This document shows, in pieces, positions 56,426-64,000 of a stretch of 64,000 bases of DNA. The stretch lies in assembly GCA_039583875.1 (NCBI GenBank), contig CM077162.1, positions 165,745,220-165,809,219 on the forward strand. The letters are read 5' to 3'. Within the stretch, counting starts at the first letter, position 1. Each line of letters starts with the position of its first letter. The stretch comes from Platanthera guangdongensis (lineage: Eukaryota; Streptophyta; Magnoliopsida; Asparagales; Orchidaceae). The notes under the pieces were generated by a model, which was not told the DNA's origin, searched no databases, and saw nothing but the letters and a program-made list of their open reading frames with translations. The translations under genes were made by a program, and so were the position numbers.

Positions 56426-59232
56426 CTATTTCTGATCAGGTTCTTTAATAACAATTCCTTTGCCAGATTTGACTTGAGCCTTGACAGCAGCAGCAGTAGG
56501 CTCAGCATCAGCAGACTTCTTGCCTTTTGAGTCCTTCTTCTTTTGTTCTTCAGCCTTGATTTTCTGCCTCTCAAAATAATGATAGGGCTTAGGAAAGTAC
56601 TTGCTGGGCTCCACAGCTGTAGGAGGTAGCTTTCCTAACTTAGCCTTTCTTCTATACTGGACAATGGCTTCCTGCCTGATCTCATGCTTCCTCCATTCTG
56701 CTTCTGAGAACCACTTGTTCCTGTCATTCATGTTGTCTTTGGCAGCTTTCCAGGCAGTTAGAATGATATTTCTAGAGGTAGGGCTCCATTGTTCAAAATC
56801 TGGCTTTAGTTCAGCTTGTTCCCTAAACCTCTTCTTTGACAACCTTGCCTCTTCTTCTTTGTCCAAAGCCTCTTGCATAGCTGCAGTAATAGGTTGAACA
56901 ACCTTTTTCCAGAACAATATTAGACTTGCCCTCAGTTGGGCTGTACATTGTCTGCACTTCTACATGAATCATTTCAAAATCTGGAGGTGGATAAATGACT
57001 TGAGCTACTTCTTGTGGCTCACCTCCAAAATATGCAGGGTTCAGTCCAGATTCAGCAACTTCATTGTCATCACACAGGGGAGGATATCCAAGTGTAGCCC
57101 TGATTGAATTTGATATCCATTTTGCATGCTCAGAACTTGCCTTGACTAACACTCTCTCCCCCTTTATGACTTCTTGAGCAACATGATCTCTGACATCATC
57201 CTTCTGGAATCGGATTTGACCATCCAAGTACCTGATTCCATCTTTAAAGTAAGGTCTAAGCTTTGTAAGTTGTTCAGAGATTGCTTTCTGGGAATCTTGT
57301 ATAGCAGTTTTGACAGCAGTAATCTCAGCTTGAAAGATTTTATCAAAATCAGCCTTTGCAGCATCAGCAGATGTAGATGGTTCAGCAGACTTATTCTTTA
57401 ATTCAGTGACTATAGCATTGTGGGAGGCAGTTAAATTATCATTCATTCTTAACTGATTTTCCAGCACATACCCTTGCTTTAATGCTATATCATCTACTTG
57501 AGTCTTGATCTTCTCCTGGTGAGTTGTCCAAATACACCACAGCATTTCCACCCTTGTGGAAGCAGTCAGTCATTTCCTTCTTGTTGAGGTTCATCTCAAA
57601 CCTTATTGATTTTATATCTTGAGCTAAATCAAATTGTAAAGACTTTTGGCCTTCATCAATATACTTCTCTATGGCTCTCCTGTGCTCATCCAGCTTGATT
57701 TGCATGGCTAACTAAGGATTGTTGAGCAACAGTTTGTAGAGCCTTCTTGTAGCTTTGACTTCTTCTTTTGAATACAAACAATTTCTTTTTCTTGGCCCTA
57801 GCACTTTCCTCATCCTCAGAGGCAGAGGTGCTGGCAATATCAACTCTATTCTTAGGGCTCTCTGGTTTTTCAGCTTGCACATCACGTGCTTTCTCAGTTT
57901 CTGGCTTGTCAGATTCTTCCAGAATTGTCATGTGCTCCCCCTCAGCAGCAGCACTCTTATCTGCAGCAGCAGCATCCTTGTCCATATCAAAATCATCTTG
58001 GTCTAGATTCAGAAACAATCTTCCATTGTATATTCAGGTGGAGGCTGTGCAGGAGAAGTTCTTGGTTCTTCAATTACTTGATCAGGAACTACTTCCAGTA
58101 CAGCAGATGTGTCTTGGATAACAACATCTGGTTCTTGACTGTGTTGCTGAGTTTGCTGATATACATCAGACAAATCAGAATCTACTATAGAAAATTTCAA
58201 TGTATTTAGATCAATGAGTACCTCTTGGATGATGGTAGTGGCTTGCTCACTGTCCAGAGTAGATGGTTCTTCTACTACTGGAAGCTCCCCCTGGCTGTGA
58301 TCCCTTTGGATGGGGCTAGCATAAGGCAGCTCCCCCTGGATCTCAGCTACATCTTGAGCAACAGGGGTCTTGACTACTGTCTCCTCTTCTTGCTCATCAG
58401 GTGTGAACACCACCTGTTCTTCACTTTCAGAACTGCTTGAGGACTCTTGTGCCACAACAGCAGTTTTTCTCTTCTTCCTGGGAGGTGTGATTTTCTCAGT
58501 ATCTTGCTTCTCAGGGGTAGGCATATCCTTTGACAGCACCCTTTCCCACCTAGACAAGATCCTCATATCCATTTTTCTCATATGATTGATCTTGCTACCT
58601 GCAGCAGTGCTCATTACCTCTGGTATTGTACCAGCCAGGTAGAGACTTATAATTCTGCCCAGATTGGGCTTCTTCAGACTTTCCTTGATCTTTTCATAGA
58701 TGACCATTGACCAATCTGTTTTTAGGGTGAAGATGATTCTTGTCATGATATTGAACATTGAGGCTGACACCCTGTCATGCCCTCCAGGTTTACTGAGAAT
58801 GACCTTGCCCACTATCTCTGACAGAAATTTTCCTTTACTGTTCATACCTTTTCTGGTAAAGACAGAACCTATCTTCATCTTAGAATCAAGACCACACCAG
58901 ACCAAAGCTTCCCTGGTCTTGGATGTAGAAACTTCTTCTTCTTCTTGAGTCTTAGGTAGCTGAAGTACCTTTCTCAGACTTTTGGGTGATACCTTGACCT
59001 TGGTTCCATGCACTCTGGATTTGATTCTGTATCCAGAGTCATCCACAGTTGCTCCAGTAAGGAATTCAAGCACTTCCTTCTTCCATATCTTGGTTGGTTC
59101 TGAAACAAAGTATTCTAGTCCTGAATTGCTGACTAGGGTAACCACTGACTTGATATCTTGATCGCCATCGTCGAATGCGCCGCGCACAAGTTCATAGCCT
59201 TCGTTAACGTTCTCCTCGAGCTTGGGAGCCAT
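56426..59232 (-). pseudogene. SIRE-like copia ORF3 (envelope position), copy B
   Basis: I place the start at 59232 ('MAPKLEENVNEGYELVR'), not at an upstream in-frame Met at 59325, because the three copies share this start and the TATA box lies at 59338-59328. About 935 codons in four or five pieces: single-base frameshifts near 58015, 57715, 57530 and 56905 break it. Domain plan as in copy A: N-terminal domain, acidic middle, 'FKRRSQSYKKALQTV', helical region ('AQDIKSIRFEMNLNKKEM'), C-terminal 'RRKAKLGKLPPTAVEPSKYF'. The frameshifts include one in an A run (56905), so some could be sequencing error. It ends 279 nt before the PPT. Confidence 0.82.
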
Positions 59233-59740
59233 TAGGGTTTGGAGAATTAGGCTTGAGAAAAGAGAAATGTCGACACAAGAGTTTTGGTCTCGAAACTTTG
59301 AAAGCGTGTCGACAATCAAAGACAAAACCCTATTTATACCTTTCTGATTTTTGAAGATGAACAGGCGGGACAGCTAGCTAAACATGTGTCGACACTGGCA
59401 CTAAGTGTCGACACAGACTTATAATGTCTCGATACATACGTGTCGACACAAGTTAAGTCAACAGATTTTATGTGTCGACACATGTTTATGTGTCGACACC
59501 ACTCTACTCGACTAATAGTCGAGACTTTACTTAGAAAATTCTGAGTAAAACTTAAGTGTCGACACCACATTGGATGTGTCGACACCTACTCGACATGTGT
59601 CGACACTAACATTCTGAAGTGTCGACACCAACATCCTAGATGTGTCGACACCTTTTTCCTGAAGTGTCGACACTTTTATTCTGTGTCGACATAGACTTGT
59701 CTATGTGTCGACACCTTTTTACTTAGCCAATTTTCTATTC
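59233..59740 (-). promoter_or_regulatory. Candidate ORF3 promoter, copy B
   Basis: Between the end of pol and ORF3. A TATA box TATAAATAGGG at 59338-59328 lies about 96 nt before the ATG, and about 13 perfect GTGTCGACAC palindromes lie between 59385 and 59715. Copy B is the clearest example because both neighbouring genes are present. Confidence 0.65.
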
Positions 59741-59747
59741 TGTAAAC

Positions 59748-62700
59748 TTAGTCTAAGTTTATCATACCTAGTTCAATTTTGAATCTATTGAACTTAGCTT
59801 CTTCTAAGGGCTTAGTAAACATGTCAGCTATCTGATTATCAGTTTTAACATATTCAAGTGCAATATCATTTCTTTCTACATGCTCCCTAAGAAAGTGATA
59901 TTTAATCTCAATATGTTTTGTTCTACTATGAGATACAGGGTTGTTAGCTATTGAAATAGCACTTGTAGAATCACAGTAAAGTGGAGTTCTACTTACCTGA
60001 AATCCATAGTCCACTAGCTGATGTTGAATCCATAGAAGTTGAGCACAGCAACTTCCTGCAGCCACATACTCTTACTCAGCTGTGGAGATTGCCACACTAG
60101 TCTGCTTTTTGCTGCTCCATGAAATTATTCTTCCACCTAGGAATTGACAGGTTCCAGTTGTGCTCTTTCTATCCTCTTTGCATCCTGCAAAGTCTGCATC
60201 TGTATAACCTGTTAGATCAAAATCTCCATTCCTAGGGTACCAGAGGCCTAGATAGGGAGTGCCCTTTAGATATCTCAAAATTCTCTTGACTGCGGTCAAG
60301 TGAGACTCTTTAGGGCAGGCTTGATACATGGCACAAACACATGTAGCATACATAATGTCAGGCCTACTTGCAGTCAAGTATAGTAAGGAGCCAACTATCC
60401 CTCTATACAAGGTTTCATCTACAGGTTTCCCTGCATCATCCTTGCTAAGAGACATACTTGACCCCATAGGAGTCTTCATGGTACTGGATGAATCCATACC
60501 ATATTTCCTTATGAGTTCTAGGGTGAACTTGGACTGACATATGGACAAGCCACTTTCAGTCTGTTTAACTTGGAGACCCAAGAAAAACTTTAGCTCTCCC
60601 ATACTACTCATCTAAAATTGACTTTGCATAAGCTTTGTAAACTTTTTGCAAAGGCTACTTTCAGTAGACCCAAATATAATGTCATCTACATATATTTGGA
60701 CAAGTATGACTTTGCCTCTAGATTCCCTAAGGAATAGAGTCTTATCTATTTTCCCCCTTGTGAACTTGTTCTCAATGAGGAAACTAGATAGGGTTTCATA
60801 ACAAGCTCTAGGAGCTTGTTTTAACCCATACAATGCTTTCCTAAGTCTATAGACATAATGAGGTTGAGTTGGATCAACAAAACCTGAAGGCTGCTCCACA
60901 TAGACTTCTTCCTTAAGATTACCATTTAAGAATGCTGACTTGACATCCATCTGGTAAACCTTGAATCCTTGATAGGTTGCATAGGCCAAGAACATCCTTA
61001 TGGCCTCCAGTCTGGCTACTGGGGCAAAGGTTTGATCAAAATCAATACCTTCTTCTTGCCTATATCCTTTTGTAACCAATCTTGCTTTATTCTTTATGAT
61101 GACCCCTTGTTCATCTAACTTATTTCTGTAGATCCACTTAGTTCCTATAACATTGTGGTCTTTAGGTTTAGGAACCAGTTCCCAAACCTTGCACCTTTTG
61201 AACTGATTAAGTTCTTCTTGCATAGCTTCAGTCCACTGTGGATCTTGTATAGCTTCTTCAAATTTCTTAGGTTCTATTTGAGACAGAAAACTAAAATATA
61301 CTGCAGCATTCTGATTTCTGCTCCTTGTCTGAACTCCTTGTCTTGGATCTCCAATAATCAGCTCTACTGGATGATCTCTTAGATGCCTGTTGGATGGTGG
61401 CATCCTAACTTCAGGTTGAACTTCTTCAGCATCTGCATCAAGCTGTACTTCTTGTATTTCTTCAGCTATTGGCACATGTAGTTCTCCCCCTGGACAACTG
61501 CTATTGCCTTCTACTTGCTGTCTTGCAGCAGGCATCTCTTCTATAGTAAGCTTGTCCAATTTCTTTGTCAAACCTGTGGGGCTGCATACATTGCTAGACA
61601 ACTCATTGTTAATAAGTTTTGTCTCATCAAAAACTACATGCACAGTCTCCTCTACAACTTGTGTAGTCAAGTTGTATACTCTATAAGCCTTACTATTGTT
61701 GCTGTACCCAACAAAAATTCCCTCTTGGGACTTGGCAGCAAACTTAGTTATGTAAGACTTCCCATTGTTAAGTATGAAGCATTTGCAACCAAAGATCCTG
61801 AAATAGGATAGATTTGGTTTCCTGCCTTTCACAACTTCATAGGGGGTCTTGTTTAGCCTTTTAGTGATGGTAGCCCTATTTATAACATGGCATGCAGTGT
61901 TAACTGCTTCAGCCCAGAAATACTCTGGCAGTGATGTATAACATAGTAGGGTCCTACCAGCCTCTATCAAGGTCCTATTTTTCCTCTCAGCAATGCCATT
62001 TTGCTGAGGTGTTCAAGGTGAAGAGAATTCTTGAAATATCCCAAAGTCTTCACACAGTTTTGTCATGCTTTCAGACTGAAACTCAGTGCCATGGTCACTT
62101 CTAATTTTGACCACAGTACTATTTAGTTCATTCTGAATTTGCTTGACAAAGCTGTAGAAGACATTAGGTGTTTCAGATTTCTGCCTTAAGAAGAACACCC
62201 AGGAAAACCTTGAGTAGTCATCAACAACTACAAAGGTATAGACCTTCCTGCCTAAGCTGTGAACTGGCATTGGACCAAAGAGATCCATATGCAAGAGGTA
62301 TAAACATCTCACAGCATCTTTGTTATCTATGCTTCTAAAGGTGGATTTAGTCTGCTTGCCCTTTTGACAAGCTGAGCAAATGCCATCTTTAACACACTTA
62401 ACTTGAGGACCATTCCTCACTAACTCTTTGCTAAAGAGTTTGCTAATAGTCTTGTAGTTAAGATGGGCACGCCTCTTGTGCCATTTGACACAATGAGAGA
62501 CTGTCTCATCAGCTACAAGACAAACAGGAGAACCATTGTTCTCAATCATAATGTCTAGACAGTAGACATTCCTCTTTCTATATCCTGTCAAAATGATCTC
62601 TTGATCTCTTGAACTCTTGATATGACAACCATTTTTAACAAATGAGATGTCATACCCTACATCACTTAACTGACTTATACTTATAAGGTTGTGTTTCAAC

Positions 62701-62915
62701 CCTTTAACATAAGCCACTTGAGTAATGGTAACAAGGTTTGAAGAAATGTTACCAAACCCTTTGATGATTCCTTTTTCAGAACCACCAAAGGTCACTTTAG
62801 GACCATTTTTGATTGGAATATAGTCCTTCAGTAGTCCCCTTGTTCCAGTCATATGTCTGGAACATCCACTATCCAAGTACCATGTTGGGGTATGGCCACT
62901 TGGATTCACCTGCAA
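59748..62915 (-). pseudogene. SIRE-like copia pol: protease, integrase, reverse transcriptase, RNase H
   Basis: Nearly complete. Protease 'TWYLDSGCSRHMTG' with Asp-Ser-Gly; GAG-pre-integrase 'CVKWHKRRAHLNYKTI' with 'CSACQKGKQTKS'; integrase core 'LLHMDLFGPMP' (Asp), 'VKIRSDHGTEFQSE' (Asp) and 'NGIAERKNR' (Glu). A TGA at 62012-62010 falls between the last two, an Arg-to-stop C-to-T change. Reverse transcriptase '[20 protein letters not shown]' and '[11 protein letters not shown]'; a TAG near 60612; RNase H 'DRKSTTGTCQFLGGRIISW'; a TAA near 60070; then 'RTKHIEIKYHFLREHV' to a stop at 59748. All catalytic residues are present, so only three nonsense codons inactivate it. It follows gag at 62922 and precedes the ORF3 promoter region. 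Confidence 0.92.
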
Positions 62916-62921
62916 AATAAA

Positions 62922-64000
62922 TTAATGAACCTTAGAACCCAAAGAAAACTTGGGTCCTTGGTGATTGTTAGTTTGCAACATGACACAGCTACCTACTGGC
63001 TTTCCACCAGGTAACTTGCTACTCAACTTGGCACTGGCATTGTGCCAACAATCCAAGGCAAAGTGGTCAACCTTGCCACAACACCAACATTCAAACTTAT
63101 TGTACCTTTGCTTAGGTACAGACTTTGCTGTCTTAACTGCAGCTGACTTATTGAATGTTGGGGCCTTGCCCTTGGGCTTGGACTGATTCTGAACAGTCCT
63201 GGCAGGTTTAACAAAACCCAGTCCAGCCTTACCTTTGTGATGAGTAAAATCATCAATCAAAGGTAGAACTGATTTAGGCTTTGAAAACTTTGCAACCAGT
63301 TCTCTCTCTTTCTGAATATTTGTCTCCAGTTTCTTAATTTGATCATTCTTAAATGTGATAGTACCCATCTGAATCACTGTAATGTGTTTCAGCCTAGCTA
63401 TCTCATTCAGTTTTTGATCAAATTGCTTCTCAAATTCTGTTGCAGCAGCCTCGAGATCAGCAATCTCCTTTGCCTGACTTTTGGCAAGGGACTTGCTTTT
63501 CTTATAAGCCTGTAACAGCACCTTATATTCATCTATGAGCTGATGAATATCATCCTCAGGCTCAGAACCACTTCCATCATTTGATGAAGATGATTCTGAT
63601 TCTGAACTAGAACAAGAAACTGAACTTAGAGTTGGACTTTGTACCTGACTAGATCCTGGCTGCTCCAGGATTTTGGTACTCTCAGTCAATGCCATCAGTC
63701 CTTGGCACTGGCAGTCTTCTTGTTCATAAATTGACTCCAAGATCTGCATAAATTCTTCTTCTTCTTCTTCAGCAAATAGCCCTATGTAGGCTTCAGCATC
63801 AGTATCAGTGTCTGAAGAAGAAATATCTGAAAGAGTCTTCTCATTCTTGGCAACAAAAGACTTCTCTTTCTTCCCTTTGAGGTGAGTCTTTTTCCTGTCA
63901 CTGGATTCTTTTCTTTTCTCAGGACAATCAGCAATGACATGACCCTGTCTATTGCAGCAGTAGCACACAATCTTTGATCTTGTTGCCTTGCTTGTCTTTG
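62922..64000 (-). pseudogene. SIRE-like copia gag, C-terminal part, running off the window
   Basis: Open from the window edge to a stop at 62922. It starts inside the protein: 'KIVCYCCNRQGHVIADC' is a first CX2CX4HX4C zinc knuckle. Then come acidic Ser/Glu stretches, a Lys/Leu-rich coiled coil ('KEIADLEAAATEFEKQFDQ'), a basic linker, and a second knuckle, C-WC-C-GKVD-H-FALD-C, at 63089-63048. Two knuckles flanking a coiled coil are consistent with the large gag of SIRE-type elements. A stop separates it from pol, as in several of these elements. I see no break in this part; it is marked pseudogene because pol is broken. Confidence 0.85.

Noticed and set aside
59233..59325. Upstream in-frame start for ORF3 copy B
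   Set aside because: The extra 31 codons are absent in the other copies and cover the leader after the TATA box; the shared MAPK start is preferred.

Overview
This window is plant nuclear DNA made almost entirely of transposable elements; I see no intact host gene. The basis is the element content: Ty1/copia elements with a third ORF after pol (SIRE/Maximus-like layout), Ty3/gypsy elements of Athila, Tat and Tekay-like type, a CACTA DNA transposon, hAT-like MITEs, and host gene debris of plant type (a FAR1/FRS-like pseudogene and a kinesin motor exon). A flowering plant, probably a dicot, fits; I cannot name the species. A run of exactly 500 N (51133-51632) marks a scaffold gap.

Layout. 1-1270: decayed copia gag/pol (+). 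1270-3758: gypsy LTR-like DNA (-). 3759-4156: gypsy integrase scrap (+). 4157-13021: Tekay-like gypsy element (-), with a solo Athila-like LTR (11206-12989, 5-bp target duplication GAGAC) nested in its 5' LTR. 13022-13359: truncated copia LTR. 13360-13920: FAR1-like pseudogene (-). 14460-21491: Athila-like element (+) holding only gag and protease. 21492-26393: 3' end of a SIRE-like copia (+). 26400-30785: GC-rich hairpin elements, microsatellites, a 236-bp perfect palindrome and a large foldback. 30786-42150: a composite inverted repeat split by a Tat-like element (32537-42017, target duplication CTACT), which itself holds a truncated copia and a CACTA element (36370-39933, GGG duplication) carrying a kinesin fragment. 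42151-45234: MITEs, microsatellites and an 18-bp minisatellite. 45235-64000: two SIRE-like copia copies (-) plus the gag of a third copia, around the assembly gap.

How the parts work together. The informative unit is the SIRE-like copia family, seen in three copies. Its LTR U3 carries about 29 perfect copies of the palindrome GTGTCGACAC, spaced close to 20 bp, followed by a TATA box. The same palindrome cluster followed by a TATA box recurs between pol and the third ORF, about 100 nt ahead of that ORF's ATG, in all three copies. I infer a duplicated promoter module giving ORF3 its own transcript. Several unrelated LTR families here have each built up a private cluster of a short CpG-rich palindrome or inverted motif in their LTRs. 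Nearly all coding regions are broken by nonsense or frameshift changes, many of the C-to-T type expected from decay of methylated DNA.
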